In this document: positions 53,998 to 63,876 of the stretch, piece after piece
Position numbering within the stretch: position 1 is the stretch's first letter
Layout: every line of letters begins with the position of its first letter
Origin: Streptomyces globisporus
GTDB taxonomy: Bacteria > Actinomycetota > Actinomycetes > Streptomycetales > Streptomycetaceae
Reading direction: 5' to 3'
Length of the DNA stretch: 64,000 nt
Assembly: GCA_014649555.1 (NCBI GenBank)
Contig: BMTG01000004.1
Location: forward strand, 186,001 to 250,000
Notes under the pieces: model-generated
Database searches by the model: none
Told to the model about the DNA's origin: nothing
Seen by the model: only the letters and a program-made list of their open reading frames with translations
Position numbers and translations under genes: made by a program

Positions 53998-56868
53998 TCA
54001 GGAGCTCAGCAGCCGGGCCAGTTCGGTGCGGGAGCGGATGGAGAGGGCGGCGAAGACGTTGCGGAGGTGATGGTCGACCGTACGCGGGCTGAGCGAGAGC
54101 CGCAGCGCCACTTCTCGGTTGGTCGCGCCCTCGGCGACGCAGCGGGCGATGCGCTGCTGCTGGGGGGTGAGCGCCGCCAGCGGTTCACCGGCCGTGTCCC
54201 GCACTGTCGCCGCGACCGGCTCCCCCGCCGCCCGCAGTTCTCCGGCCGCCCTCTCCGCCCAGGCGCGGGCCGAGCAGCGCTGGAAGCCGATGAGGGCGTC
54301 GCGCAGCGGGCGGCGGGCCTCGCGGGTACGCCGACGGCGGCGCAGCCACTGCCCGTACAGCAGATGGGTACGGGCCCGCTCGAAGTCGCCGCCGGCCTCT
54401 TCGTGGCGGGCCAGGGCCTCGGAGTAGCGGGCATCGGCTTCGTCGGCGGGGGCCAGGAGGGCCCGGCAGCGGGCCAGCTGGGCGGGGGCGCCCGGGTCGG
54501 CTGCCCGGGCGGCCCAGAAGGCGAACTCGTCGACGGCGGCGTGGAGCGCACGGGACTCCTCGGGAAGCCGTCCGGCCAGCACGGCGGCCTCGACCCAGCA
54601 GGGCACGGCGAGCGTCCGGGTGGCGAAGTGGCCGCGCCCCGGCCCGGCCTGGATCAGGGGGGCCAGCCGGGCGGCCGCCTCGCCCGGCCGTCCGGCGGCC
54701 AGGTCCGCCCGGGCCCTGGCCCAGGTGGCGAGGGTGACGGCCTGGGCCAGCCCGTGTGGGCCCGCCTCGGCCATCGCGGCGTCCCCGTGCGCGTCGCACA
54801 CCTCGGCAGGCCCTTCCACCGAGGCGGCGAGAGCGAGCACGGCGTGCAGATGGGCGGAGCTGTTGGGCTGACCCGTGCGCCGGGCTGCATGCAGTCCCTC
54901 CAGGGCATGAGCCCGCGCACCGGCATGCCGCCCGGCCCGCAGTTCGGCGTAGGCGAGGTGCTCGAGCGCCTGCGGCAGGAGTGCGTCGGGCCCTGCGGTC
55001 CGTACGGCGGCGAGCGCGCGGGCGCCCGCCCGGCAGGCTGCGGCGATGTCACCGAGGACCAGGGCCGCGACACCTGCCCGGAGCAGCGCGGCCGAGTCGC
55101 CGGGGTCCCCGGCCGGGGCGAGGCAACGACGGAGGCGGGCGTGCCCTTCGGCGGTCCGGTCCTCGAGCACGGCGCTCATACCGGCCCGGTAGTGCTCCAG
55201 GCCCTCGTCCGCCGGGGTGCGGGCGAGACGATTCATGGCGTTGAGGTACCCGAGAGCGTCCCCCGCCGCCCAGGCCGCCTCGGCCGCGCCGAGAAGGGCG
55301 TCGAGCGCCCGGCGGTGATCGTGCGGCACGAGAAGCGCGGCCGCGGCCAGCAGGACCTCGTGGGCGTCGGCGACGGGCCCGGAGCGGAGGGCCAGCATGC
55401 CGTGGACGTACGGGGCCAGCCCCGGCGCCGGGTCGGTGACGGCGACGCCAGGGGTGGCCGCAGAATCCGCGGGAGCTGCGTCGGCTGTGCGGGGCCCGGT
55501 TCTGGCCAGCAGGGCCCGGGCCAAGGGGGGGTCGCCCGCCAGCCGTGCCTGCTCGGCCGCCGCGGCGAACCGGGCCGCTCGCAGGGCCGGCCCGGTGGAG
55601 AGCAGCGCGGCGCGGGCCAGGGCAGCGGCGCGGGCGGCGTGCGGGAAGGGGGCGACAGCGACCGCTTCGAGCCCGGTGGCCAGCGCTGCGTCCGGCCCGG
55701 AAGCGGCGCAGGCCCGCTGGACGAGGGCGGCGAGCGGGAGTGCGGTGGTTCGCGCGGCGCGGGCCTCCGGGAAGCCCGGCACGTCCCGGGCCCGCGAATC
55801 GTCCACCGCGCCCCGGTCGCCGGTCTCCGCCAACAGGGTGGCGAGCAGTTCGTGGGCGGCTCTGCGACGGGCCCAGGGGGCGTGGTGGAGCACAGCACGG
55901 GCGGCGAGACGGTGGGCGAAGTGAACGCGGCTGCCTGCCCGTTGGAGCAGGCCACCGGCCCCGGTGCCGTCGAACAGGGCCCGGTCCAGGAAGGCCCGGG
56001 GCAGTCCGACCCGGGTGCCCGCGCGCAGCAGGAGCAGCGCGTCGGCCCCAGCGCCCTCCGGCTCGTGCTCCTGGGCCGCCGCGGCGAGCAGGAGCAGGCT
56101 GCGGGTCCGGTCCGGGAGGTCGTCGAGGCGTTCGGCGTGGGCGGCCAGCACCGCTTCGCCGCCGGGCAGGGGCCAGGGCAGCGGGGTGCGTCCGGCGAGC
56201 TGGTCCGGGGTGAGGCAGCCGGTGAGCCCGCCCAGCAGGCGGGGGTTTCCACCCGCCTCGCGGAGGATTTCGGCGCGCACGACCGGGTCGAGCCCTTCCG
56301 TGCCGGCGGCCAGCCGGTCCAGCAGCGCCGAGGCCGCCCCTTCGTCCAGGGGCGCGAGATGCAGCGTGGGCAATCCGGCGAAGGCGGTGCCGTCCGCGGC
56401 CGAGAGGAGGAAGGAGATCCGGCTGCCCGCACCCGGCCCGCGGGCCGCGAAGGCGAGGGCGGCCTGCGACGCCGCGTCCCAGACGTGCGCGTCGTCGACG
56501 CAGACCAGCAGCGGCCCGCCGTCGGCGAACTCCCGCAGTCGGCCGGCCAGGGCGTCGGGCGTGACGCCGGGGGGTGGAGCGCCCGGCGAAGCCCCGGCCG
56601 GGCCCACACCCAGCAGGGCGCCCAAGCCGCTGCAGGGCACGGCACGTTCGGCGGGGGCGGCCGTGGCGTACAGCACGGGGCCCCGGTCGCGGTGGGCCTC
56701 GGCTGCCGCGCACAGCAGCGCCGTACGGCCGAGACCGGGCGGCGCCGCCAGCACCAGCGCACTCCCGTCACCTCGCCGTAACAGCGCCAACAGCTTTTCC
56801 AGGGCGGCGAGTTCATCGTCCCGGCCATACAGCCGGAGCGGACTGCGCACGGTCGTCGATGGGGTCAC
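53998..56868 (-). CDS. Large LuxR-type (LAL) regulator with AAA/NTPase domain
   Basis: A 956-residue LAL-type regulator. The N-terminus YGRDDELAALEKLLALL leads into a Walker-like loop AAPPGLGRTALL in which Arg48 replaces the usual Lys. Walker B is LLVCVDDAHVWD. A long middle part contains TPR-like alanine-rich repeats. The last ~57 residues form a LuxR HTH (LTPQQQRIARCVAEG, then ATNREVALRLSLSPRTVDHHL). The altered P-loop suggests weakened ATP binding. It lies downstream of the cutinase gene on the same strand. Confidence 0.9.
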   Translation of the reverse strand: MTPSTTVRSPLRLYGRDDELAALEKLLALLRRGDGSALVLAAPPGLGRTALLCAAAEAHRDRGPVLYATAAPAERAVPCSGLGALLGVGPAGASPGAPPPGVTPDALAGRLREFADGGPLLVCVDDAHVWDAASQAALAFAARGPGAGSRISFLLSAADGTAFAGLPTLHLAPLDEGAASALLDRLAAGTEGLDPVVRAEILREAGGNPRLLGGLTGCLTPDQLAGRTPLPWPLPGGEAVLAAHAERLDDLPDRTRSLLLLAAAAQEHEPEGAGADALLLLRAGTRVGLPRAFLDRALFDGTGAGGLLQRAGSRVHFAHRLAARAVLHHAPWARRRAAHELLATLLAETGDRGAVDDSRARDVPGFPEARAARTTALPLAALVQRACAASGPDAALATGLEAVAVAPFPHAARAAALARAALLSTGPALRAARFAAAAEQARLAGDPPLARALLARTGPRTADAAPADSAATPGVAVTDPAPGLAPYVHGMLALRSGPVADAHEVLLAAAALLVPHDHRRALDALLGAAEAAWAAGDALGYLNAMNRLARTPADEGLEHYRAGMSAVLEDRTAEGHARLRRCLAPAGDPGDSAALLRAGVAALVLGDIAAACRAGARALAAVRTAGPDALLPQALEHLAYAELRAGRHAGARAHALEGLHAARRTGQPNSSAHLHAVLALAASVEGPAEVCDAHGDAAMAEAGPHGLAQAVTLATWARARADLAAGRPGEAAARLAPLIQAGPGRGHFATRTLAVPCWVEAAVLAGRLPEESRALHAAVDEFAFWAARAADPGAPAQLARCRALLAPADEADARYSEALARHEEAGGDFERARTHLLYGQWLRRRRRTREARRPLRDALIGFQRCSARAWAERAAGELRAAGEPVAATVRDTAGEPLAALTPQQQRIARCVAEGATNREVALRLSLSPRTVDHHLRNVFAALSIRSRTELARLLSS

Positions 56869-57002
56869 ACCGGCACGGTACGTATCCGTCGACGGGGGAG
56901 GAAGCGTCGCGTCCGCGTCCCGCCGGGTGCGGTGCGGGCTCCCAGCCGAAGCCCTGCCGCGCTGTGCCGGAGCACAGCGCGGCAGGGGCCGGAGCGTCGG
57001 GT

Positions 57003-57926
57003 CTACGCCGTGTGCGGGCAGGTGCCCCGGTACTCCGCGATGGTCAGGCTCGGCCGCGGGAGCGGGCAGAGGAACTGCTCGTAGCGGGTGTCATTGTCGA
57101 TGAATCGCTTCAGCCAGGAGATGCTGTACTTGGCGATCGTCGTGTTGGAGGTGTTCGGCGTGAAGTGCGAGGCGCCGCGCAGCTCCAGGTACGCCTTGTC
57201 CAGGGAGCCGGGCAGCGACTCGTAGAACGGTTCGGAGTGTGTGGCGACCGGGGCGACGGTGTCACCGTCCGCCCCCACCACGAGGGTGGGCGTGCGCAGT
57301 TCGGGCCAGGTCTTGTCGGTGTTCCAGCCGGTCAGCGGGATCGCCGCCTTCAGCGATGTGCGGCTCTTGGCGGCTTCCAGGGAGCCACCGCCGCCCATCG
57401 AGTGGCCCATCACGCCGAGGCGCCCGGCGTCGACCCGTGTCCGTACCGAGCTGCGCTGGGTCAGGTAGTCCAGGGCCGCGAGGAGTTGGCGGCCTCGGCT
57501 GTCGGGCTGGTCGAGCGTGGTGTTGGTGTCGATGGTGAAGACGACGAAGCCCTGGGAGGCCAGGCGCGGTCCCAGCCACGCGATCGAGGACTCGTAAGCG
57601 GTGAAGCCGGGCGAGATGACGACCGCGCCGAAGGTTCCGTCCGCGGTGGACGTCGGGTAGTGGATGGTGCCCCCGCCGAAACCGGTCACGGCGAGCGAGG
57701 AGACGGAGGTCTGGGAGGTGGCGTACGAACCCCGGCTCGCCTCGATGGAGGCGTTGGTGGGGGCCGGACCGCGCTCGTAGGGGTTGGCGGCGACGGCCTG
57801 GGCGCCGGGCGCCAGGCCGGTCAGCAGAACGCCAACGGTGGCCGCGGCGGCGGTCAGCAGGCCGGTGAACGTACGGGAGCGGCTCGGGCGTGGGGCCTGT
57901 CGGCGTGCGAGGAGGTGCTGCTGCAC
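57003..57926 (-). CDS. Secreted cutinase / polyester hydrolase (PET-hydrolase family)
   Basis: A 307-residue secreted alpha/beta hydrolase that should cut polyester or cutin esters. The signal peptide spans ~1-46 ([19 protein letters not shown]...GAQA). The mature part begins near [20 protein letters not shown], as in actinobacterial cutinases. The triad is Ser176 (GHSMGGGGS), Asp222 ([11 protein letters not shown]) and His254 (GASHFTPN). Phe108, Met177 and Trp201 are in the usual aromatic clamp positions. Cys287 and Cys303 ([15 protein letters not shown]) would form the C-terminal disulfide. GTG 57926 follows AGAGGA. PET activity itself is inferred. Confidence 0.9.
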   Translation of the reverse strand: MQQHLLARRQAPRPSRSRTFTGLLTAAAATVGVLLTGLAPGAQAVAANPYERGPAPTNASIEASRGSYATSQTSVSSLAVTGFGGGTIHYPTSTADGTFGAVVISPGFTAYESSIAWLGPRLASQGFVVFTIDTNTTLDQPDSRGRQLLAALDYLTQRSSVRTRVDAGRLGVMGHSMGGGGSLEAAKSRTSLKAAIPLTGWNTDKTWPELRTPTLVVGADGDTVAPVATHSEPFYESLPGSLDKAYLELRGASHFTPNTSNTTIAKYSISWLKRFIDNDTRYEQFLCPLPRPSLTIAEYRGTCPHTA

Positions 57927-58073
57927 GGGGAATCCTCTCGGTGGTGGCGGGGGGAACCACACCACGCGGAGGCCCATGAGCCCGTCGTCCGGGGGCTGTC
58001 GGGGTGCACCGCGTGGCTGCCGTCGTCGTTCGTCGGCGGTCGCCACTCTCACGGTGCGTCCCGTGCGCACGCA

Positions 58074-58115
58074 TCGGCGGTATCACCGGTCTTGGCGGAC
58101 CGGTGATACCGCCGA
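58074..58115. terminator. 18-bp perfect hairpin between hisF and the cutinase gene
   Basis: TCGGCGGTATCACCGGTC (58074-58091) pairs perfectly with 58098-58115 around a six-base loop. It lies just past the hisF stop and should terminate the his operon. Confidence 0.88.
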
Positions 58116-58130
58116 AAGGGATCGAAGGCG

Positions 58131-58886
58131 TCAGCGGACCGGGTGCCCCGCGTCCCGCAGCGCACCCTTGACCTCGGAGATCCGCAGGTCGCCGAAGTGG
58201 AAGACGGACGCGGCGAGCACCGCGTCGGCGCCCGCCTCGATCGCCGGGGCGAAGTCGGCGAGCCGGCCCGCGCCGCCGGAGGCGATGACGGGCACGGTGA
58301 CGTGCTTGCGTACGGCCTCGATCATCTCGGTGTCGTAGCCGTCCTTGGTGCCGTCGGCGTCCATCGAGTTGAGCAGGATCTCGCCCGCGCCCAGCTCCGC
58401 GGCCCGGTGGGCCCACTCGACGGCGTCGATGCCGGTGCCCTTGCGGCCGCCGTGCGTGGTGACCTCGAACGTGCCCTCCGGAGTGCGGCGGGCGTCGACC
58501 GAGAGCACCAGGACCTGGCGTCCGAAGCGTTCGGCGATCTCGCGGATGAGCTCGGGGCGGGCGATCGCGGCGGTGTTGACGCCGACCTTGTCCGCCCCGG
58601 CGCGCAGCAGCTTGTCGACGTCCTCCGGGGTGCGGACGCCGCCGCCGACGGTGAGCGGGATGAAGACCTGCTCGGCGGTGCGGCGGACCACGTCGTACGT
58701 CGTCTCGCGGTCGCCGCTGGAGGCGGTGATGTCGAGGAAGGTCAGCTCGTCGGCGCCCTCGGCGTCGTACAGCTTGGCCATCTCGACCGGGTCGCCCGCG
58801 TCGCGCAGGTTCTGGAAGTTGACGCCCTTGACGACCCGGCCGTTGTCGACGTCGAGGCAGGGGATGACCCTTACGGCGAGCGTCAC
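58131..58886 (-). CDS. hisF: Imidazole glycerol phosphate synthase cyclase subunit
   Basis: This enzyme uses ammonia from HisH to form imidazole-glycerol phosphate and AICAR. The 251-residue TIM barrel shows [18 protein letters not shown] (catalytic Asp), [35 protein letters not shown] and [28 protein letters not shown]. The GTG start overlaps the ridA stop. Confidence 0.97.
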   Translation of the reverse strand: MTLAVRVIPCLDVDNGRVVKGVNFQNLRDAGDPVEMAKLYDAEGADELTFLDITASSGDRETTYDVVRRTAEQVFIPLTVGGGVRTPEDVDKLLRAGADKVGVNTAAIARPELIREIAERFGRQVLVLSVDARRTPEGTFEVTTHGGRKGTGIDAVEWAHRAAELGAGEILLNSMDADGTKDGYDTEMIEAVRKHVTVPVIASGGAGRLADFAPAIEAGADAVLAASVFHFGDLRISEVKGALRDAGHPVR

Positions 58887-59290
58887 TTGGCGCCTCCTCG
58901 GTAGGCCTCGACCTCGACCTCGACGACCAGGCTCGGGTCCACGAAACCGGACACGATGATCATCGAGGCGGCGGGGCGTACGGCGTCGAACAGCTCCTTG
59001 TGGGCGCGGCCGACCTCGTCCACGTCCCGGGCGTGCGTGAGGTACATCCGGGTGCGGACGACGTCCTCGCGCCCGAGCCCCACCTGCTCCAGCGCCGCGA
59101 ACGCGACGTCGAAGGAGGTGATCGCCTGCTCGTACGGGGAGCCCGCGGTGATCTGGCCGTTGACCACGGAGGTGCAGCCGGCCACCAGGACGAGCCCGTT
59201 GGGGAGTTCGACGGCGCGCGAGTAGCCGAACTTCTCCTCCCAGGGGGCGCCGGTGGAGATCCGGCGTACAGCGGAAGCGGAATCGGTCAC
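58883..59290 (-). CDS. RidA-family protein inside the his operon
   Basis: A 135-residue YjgF/RidA-fold protein; family members hydrolyse reactive enamines/imines. [40 protein letters not shown] and AYRGGAK are typical, with the conserved Arg in RTRMYLT. GTG overlaps the priA stop, and its own stop overlaps the hisF GTG. It is therefore translated within the his operon, suggesting a detoxification role for a reactive intermediate, which is unproven. Confidence 0.88.
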   Translation of the reverse strand: MTDSASAVRRISTGAPWEEKFGYSRAVELPNGLVLVAGCTSVVNGQITAGSPYEQAITSFDVAFAALEQVGLGREDVVRTRMYLTHARDVDEVGRAHKELFDAVRPAASMIIVSGFVDPSLVVEVEVEAYRGGAK

Positions 59291-60012
59291 GCGGCGACCG
59301 CCTTGAGCGCCTCTTCCAGTGTGAACGCCTTTGCGTACAGCGCCTTGCCGACGATCGCGCCCTCGACGCCTTCGGGGACGAGGAGGGAGATCGCGCGGAG
59401 GTCGTCCAGGGACGAGACGCCGCCGGAGGCCACGACCGGGCGGTCGGTGACCGCGCAGACGTCGCGCAGGAGACCCAGGTTGGGGCCTTCCAGGGTGCCG
59501 TCCTTGGCGATGTCGGTGACGACGTAGCGGGCGCAGCCCTCGGCGTCGAGGCGGGCGAGGGTCTCGTAGAGGTCGCCGCCGTCGCGGGTCCAGCCGCGGC
59601 CGCGCAGGGTCGTGCCGCGGACGTCCAGGCCGACGGCGATCTTGTCGCCGTGCTCCGCGATGACCTTGGCGACCCACTCGGGGGTCTCCAGGGCGGCGGT
59701 GCCGAGGTTGACGCGGCGGCAGCCGGTGGCGAGCGCGGCCTCCAGCGAGGCGTCGTCGCGGATGCCGCCGGACAGCTCGACCTTGATGTCCATGGCCCCG
59801 GCGACCTCGGCGATCAGGGCGCGGTTGTCGCCCGTGCCGAAGGCGGCGTCCAGGTCGACGAGGTGCAGCCACTCGGCGCCGGCGGACTGCCAGGCGAGGG
59901 CGGCCTCCAGCGGGGAGCCGTAGGAGGTCTCGGAGCCGGACTCGCCGTGGACGAGGCGGACGGCCTGGCCGTCGCGGACGTCGACGGCGGGGAGCAGTTC
60001 AAGCTTCGGCAT
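59287..60012 (-). CDS. priA: Bifunctional HisA/TrpF isomerase PriA
   Basis: This (beta-alpha)8 isomerase acts on ProFAR (His) and PRA (Trp). The 241-residue protein has Asp11 ([18 protein letters not shown]), [12 protein letters not shown] and the second acid in [19 protein letters not shown]. No trpF exists in the window, which fits the dual role known for actinobacterial PriA. The TAATG overlap with hisH and the GTGA overlap with ridA show tight coupling. Confidence 0.94.
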   Translation of the reverse strand: MPKLELLPAVDVRDGQAVRLVHGESGSETSYGSPLEAALAWQSAGAEWLHLVDLDAAFGTGDNRALIAEVAGAMDIKVELSGGIRDDASLEAALATGCRRVNLGTAALETPEWVAKVIAEHGDKIAVGLDVRGTTLRGRGWTRDGGDLYETLARLDAEGCARYVVTDIAKDGTLEGPNLGLLRDVCAVTDRPVVASGGVSSLDDLRAISLLVPEGVEGAIVGKALYAKAFTLEEALKAVAA

Positions 60013-60656
60013 TACAGCGTCTCGATCCAGTTGGTCAGCAGCTGGGCGCCGGCATCGCCGGACTTCTCGGGGTGGAACTGGGTGGCCCACAGCGCGCCGT
60101 TCTCCACGGCGGCCACGAACCGTTCGCCGTGCGTGGACCAAGTGACCTTGGGCGCACGGATCTTGGCGTTGGTGACTTCGAGGGTCCAGTCGTGCGCCGC
60201 GTAGGAGTGCACGAAGTAGTACCGGGCCTCGGGGTCCAGACCGGCGAAGAGCCGGGAGTCCTCGGGCGCGTCCACGGTGTTCCAGCCCATGTGCGGGACG
60301 ACGTCGGCCTTCAGGGGGCCGACCGTGCCGGGCCATTCGTCCAGGCCCTCGGTCTCCACACCGTGCTCGATGCCGCGCTCGAAGAGGATCTGCATGCCGA
60401 CGCAGATGCCCATGACGGGGCGGCCGCCGGAGAGCCTGCGGCCGACGATCCAGTCGCCGCGGGCCCGCTTCAGCCCGTCCATGCAGGCGGAGAACGCGCC
60501 GACGCCGGGGACGAGCAGCCCGTCGGCGTTCATCGCGCGGTCGAAGTCGCGGGTGATCTCGACGTCCGCGCCGACGCGGGCGAGGGCCCGCTCGGCGGAC
60601 CGGACGTTGCCGAAGCCGTAGTCGAAGACGACGACCTTCTTGCTGTTCTCACTCAT
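60012..60656 (-). CDS. hisH: Imidazole glycerol phosphate synthase glutaminase subunit
   Basis: This class I amidotransferase supplies ammonia to HisF. The 214-residue protein starts [20 protein letters not shown]. The nucleophile Cys is in [11 protein letters not shown], and the His and Glu are in [12 protein letters not shown]. The ATG at 60656 precedes a TAATG overlap with priA. Confidence 0.97.
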   Translation of the reverse strand: MSENSKKVVVFDYGFGNVRSAERALARVGADVEITRDFDRAMNADGLLVPGVGAFSACMDGLKRARGDWIVGRRLSGGRPVMGICVGMQILFERGIEHGVETEGLDEWPGTVGPLKADVVPHMGWNTVDAPEDSRLFAGLDPEARYYFVHSYAAHDWTLEVTNAKIRAPKVTWSTHGERFVAAVENGALWATQFHPEKSGDAGAQLLTNWIETL

Positions 60657-60669
60657 GACGTACCCGCTC

Positions 60670-60837
60670 TCAGTCCCACAGTCCCTGGATCCGCAGGATG
60701 CCCGCCACCAGGCACATCACGGAGCCGATCGACAGCAGCACGATGACGCCCTTGGGCATCCCCTGCTTGGCGAAGGAGTAGACGCCGCCGGCCAGGAAGA
60801 GGCCGACGACGATCAGAATGGTGTTGAGGCCGGTCAC
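60670..60837 (-). CDS. Small two-helix membrane protein in the his operon
   Basis: A 55-residue protein between hisB and hisH. It has two hydrophobic helices ([19 protein letters not shown] and [19 protein letters not shown]) joined by a short KQGMPK loop. The start is GTG at 60837, overlapping the hisB stop; I choose it because it extends the frame from LNTILI. Small proteins sit here in several Streptomyces his operons. The function is unknown. Confidence 0.75.
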   Translation of the reverse strand: MTGLNTILIVVGLFLAGGVYSFAKQGMPKGVIVLLSIGSVMCLVAGILRIQGLWD

Positions 60838-61430
60838 AGGGCGCCCTTCGTGGAGGGCAGGATGCCGGCGGCGCGCGGGTCGTGCTCGGCGGCGTAGCGC
60901 AGGGCGCGGGCGAGCGCCTTGAACTGGCACTCGACGATGTGGTGCGCGTTGCGCCCGTACGGGACGTGTATGTGCAGGGCGACCTGCGCCTGGGCGACGA
61001 AGGACTCGAAGATGTGGCGGGTCATCGTCGTGTCGTAGGTCCCGATCATCGGGGCCATGTTCTCCGGCTCGGTGTGCACCAGGTAGGGGCGGCCGGAGAG
61101 GTCGACGGTGACCTGGGCGAGCGACTCGTCCAGCGGGACGGTGCAGTTGCCGAAGCGGTAGATGCCGACCTTGTCGCCGAGGGCCTGCTTGAAGGCGGCG
61201 CCGAGCGCGAGCGCGGTGTCCTCGATGGTGTGGTGGGTGTCGATGTGCAGGTCGCCCTCGGTCTTGACCGTGAGGTCGAAGAGGCCGTGGCGGCCGAGCT
61301 GGTCGAGCATGTGGTCGTAGAAGCCGACCCCGGTCGCGACATCGACCTTTCCGGTGCCGTCGAGGTTGATCTCGACGAGCACGGACGTTTCCTTGGTGGT
61401 GCGTTCCACGCGGCCTACGCGGGGGCTCAT
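60834..61430 (-). CDS. hisB: Imidazoleglycerol-phosphate dehydratase
   Basis: This enzyme dehydrates imidazole-glycerol phosphate. The 198-residue protein shows [35 protein letters not shown] (manganese ligands), [21 protein letters not shown] and a short tail. It lacks the HolPase domain seen in some bacteria. It overlaps hisC and the small membrane protein gene by four bases each. Confidence 0.97.
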   Translation of the reverse strand: MSPRVGRVERTTKETSVLVEINLDGTGKVDVATGVGFYDHMLDQLGRHGLFDLTVKTEGDLHIDTHHTIEDTALALGAAFKQALGDKVGIYRFGNCTVPLDESLAQVTVDLSGRPYLVHTEPENMAPMIGTYDTTMTRHIFESFVAQAQVALHIHVPYGRNAHHIVECQFKALARALRYAAEHDPRAAGILPSTKGAL

Positions 61431-62557
61431 GCGTCGTGCTCCTTCTTGAGTTCGCGTACCGCATCGAGGAACGCGTCGTTCTCTGCCGGGGTGCCCGCGG
61501 TGACCCGCAGCCAGCCCGGTACGCCGTTGTCCCGGACCAGGACGCCCTTGTCGAGGATCCGCTGCCAGACGGCGTGGCTGTCGTCGAAGCGGCCGAACTG
61601 GACGAAGTTGGCGTCCGAGTCGGTGACCTCGTAGCCGGTGGCGCGCAGCTCGGCCACCAGCCGGTCGCGCTCGCTCTTGAGCTGCGCGACGTACCCCAGC
61701 AGCGTATCGGTGTGCTCCAGGGCGGCGAGCGCGGTGGCCTGGGTGACCGAGGAGAGGTGGTACGGGAGCCGCACCAGCTGGACGGCGTCGACGACGGCCG
61801 GGTCGGCGGCGAGGTAGCCGAGGCGCAGCCCGGCCGCGCCGAACGCCTTGGACATGGTCCGGGAGACGATCAGGTTGCGGCGGCCCTCGATCAGCGGGAG
61901 CAGCGAGGGGCGGTGGCTGAACTCGCCGTACGCCTCGTCGACGACGACGATCGAGGGTCCTGCGGCCTGGGCGGCGTCGTACAGGGCGAGGACGGTGTCG
62001 GCCTCGACGGCGGTGCCGGTGGGGTTGTTGGGCGAGGTGATGAAGACGACCTCGGGCCGGTGCTCGGCGATGGCGGCGCGGGCGGCGTCCACGTCGATGG
62101 TGAAGTCGTCGTTGCGCGGGCCGGAGATCCAGCCGGTGCCGGTGCCCCGGGAGATCAGGGCGTGCATGGAGTACGAGGGTTCGAAGCCGATCGCGGTGCG
62201 GCCGGGCCCGCCGAAGGTCTGGAGCAGCTGCTGGAGGACCTCGTTGGAGCCGTTGGCGGCCCAGACGTGGGCCGCGGTCACCTCGTGCCCGGCGGTACGC
62301 GTCAGATAGCGGGCCAGCTCGGTGCGGAGCTCGACCGCGTCCCGGTCGGGGTAGCGGTTGAGGCCGCGGGCGGCCTCGCGGACCCGCTCGGCGATCCGCT
62401 CGACCAGGGCCTCGGGGAGCGGGTACGGATTCTCGTTGGTGTTGAGGCGTACGGGGACGTCGAGCTGGGGGGCTCCGTACGGGGACTGGCCGCGCAGTTC
62501 GTCGCGGATGGGGAGCTCGTCCCAGGGGTTACGGGGGGTGGTGCTGCCGTTCGTCAC
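61427..62557 (-). CDS. hisC: Histidinol-phosphate aminotransferase
   Basis: This PLP aminotransferase forms histidinol phosphate. The 376-residue protein shows [55 protein letters not shown] and [19 protein letters not shown] with the PLP lysine. The GTG at 62557 overlaps the hisD stop. Confidence 0.97.
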   Translation of the reverse strand: MTNGSTTPRNPWDELPIRDELRGQSPYGAPQLDVPVRLNTNENPYPLPEALVERIAERVREAARGLNRYPDRDAVELRTELARYLTRTAGHEVTAAHVWAANGSNEVLQQLLQTFGGPGRTAIGFEPSYSMHALISRGTGTGWISGPRNDDFTIDVDAARAAIAEHRPEVVFITSPNNPTGTAVEADTVLALYDAAQAAGPSIVVVDEAYGEFSHRPSLLPLIEGRRNLIVSRTMSKAFGAAGLRLGYLAADPAVVDAVQLVRLPYHLSSVTQATALAALEHTDTLLGYVAQLKSERDRLVAELRATGYEVTDSDANFVQFGRFDDSHAVWQRILDKGVLVRDNGVPGWLRVTAGTPAENDAFLDAVRELKKEHDA

Positions 62558-63876
62558 TGCTGCGGGACCTTCCAGCCGAACCGTGCCTTGAGGGCGGCGC
62601 CGTGGGCGGGGAGGTCCTCCGCCTCGGCGAGGGTCACGACATGGTGGGTGACCTCGGCGAGCGCGTCGCGGGTGTAGTCGACGATGTGGATGCCGCGCAG
62701 GAAGGACTGCACGGAGAGGCCCGAGGAGTGGCAGGCGCAGCCGCCGGTGGGCAGGACGTGGTTGGAACCGGCGCAGTAGTCGCCCAGCGAGACGGGGGCC
62801 CAGGGGCCGACGAAGATCGCTCCGGCGTTGCGGACCCGGTCGGCGACGGCGGCGGCGTCGGCGGTCTGGATCTCCAGGTGCTCGGCGCCGTACGCGTCGA
62901 CGACCGTGAGGCCGTCCTCGATCGAGGAGACCAGGACGATCGCGGACTGGCGGCCGGCGAGCGCGGGCTCGATCCGGTCGGTGATGTGCTTGGTGGCGGC
63001 GACCTGCGGGACCAGCTCCGCCTCGGTGGCGGCGGCCAGCTCCTCGGAGTCGGTGACCAGGACGGCGGCGGCCATCGGGTCGTGCTCGGCCTGGCTGATC
63101 AGGTCGGCGGCGACGTGCACCGGGTCGGCGGTGGCGTCGGCGAGGATCGCGATCTCGGTGGGCCCGGCCTCGGCGTCGATGCCGATACGGCCCTTGAGCA
63201 GGCGCTTGGCGGCGGCGACGTAGATGTTGCCGGGGCCGGTGACCAGGTTGACCGGGGAGCAGTCCTCGGTGCCGTACGCGAACATCGCGACGGCCTGGGC
63301 GCCGCCGGCCGCGTACACCTCGTCCACGCCGAGCAGGGCGCAGGCGGCGAGGATCGTGGGGTGCGGGAGCCCGCCGAAGTCCTTCTGCGGCGGCGAAGCC
63401 ACGGCGACGCCCTCGACGCCCGCCTCCTGGGCCGGGACCACGTTCATCACGACGGAGGAGGGGTAGACCGAGCGGCCGCCGGGGACGTAGAGCCCGACGC
63501 GCTCGACGGGGACCCACTTCTCGGTGACGGTGCCGCCGGGGACGACCTGGGTGGTGTGGGTGGTGCGGCGCTGCTCGCGGTGGACGAGGCGGGCGCGGCG
63601 GATCGACTCCTCCAGCGCGGCGCGGACGGCGGGGTCCAGCTCCTGGAGAGCCTTCGTCAGGGCCTCGGCGGGCACCCGGACCGACTCGTTCCGGACACCG
63701 TCGAGCTTCTCTCCCCAGTCGATCACTGCCGCGGAGCCGCGATGGCGTACGTCCTCGCAGATGGGCCGCACCGTCTCCAGGGCGGCTTCCACGTCGAACT
63801 CGGCACGGGGCAGCAGGTCGCGCAGGGCTCCACCCTCGGGGAGGGCGTCGCCGCGCAGGTCGATTCGAGAGATCAC
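62554..63876 (-). CDS. hisD: Histidinol dehydrogenase
   Basis: This zinc enzyme oxidises histidinol to histidine in two NAD steps. The 440-residue protein shows [40 protein letters not shown], the zinc/His motifs [20 protein letters not shown] and [12 protein letters not shown]. It starts at GTG 63876 after GAGAGAA and is the first gene of the his operon. Confidence 0.97.
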   Translation of the reverse strand: MISRIDLRGDALPEGGALRDLLPRAEFDVEAALETVRPICEDVRHRGSAAVIDWGEKLDGVRNESVRVPAEALTKALQELDPAVRAALEESIRRARLVHREQRRTTHTTQVVPGGTVTEKWVPVERVGLYVPGGRSVYPSSVVMNVVPAQEAGVEGVAVASPPQKDFGGLPHPTILAACALLGVDEVYAAGGAQAVAMFAYGTEDCSPVNLVTGPGNIYVAAAKRLLKGRIGIDAEAGPTEIAILADATADPVHVAADLISQAEHDPMAAAVLVTDSEELAAATEAELVPQVAATKHITDRIEPALAGRQSAIVLVSSIEDGLTVVDAYGAEHLEIQTADAAAVADRVRNAGAIFVGPWAPVSLGDYCAGSNHVLPTGGCACHSSGLSVQSFLRGIHIVDYTRDALAEVTHHVVTLAEAEDLPAHGAALKARFGWKVPQQ

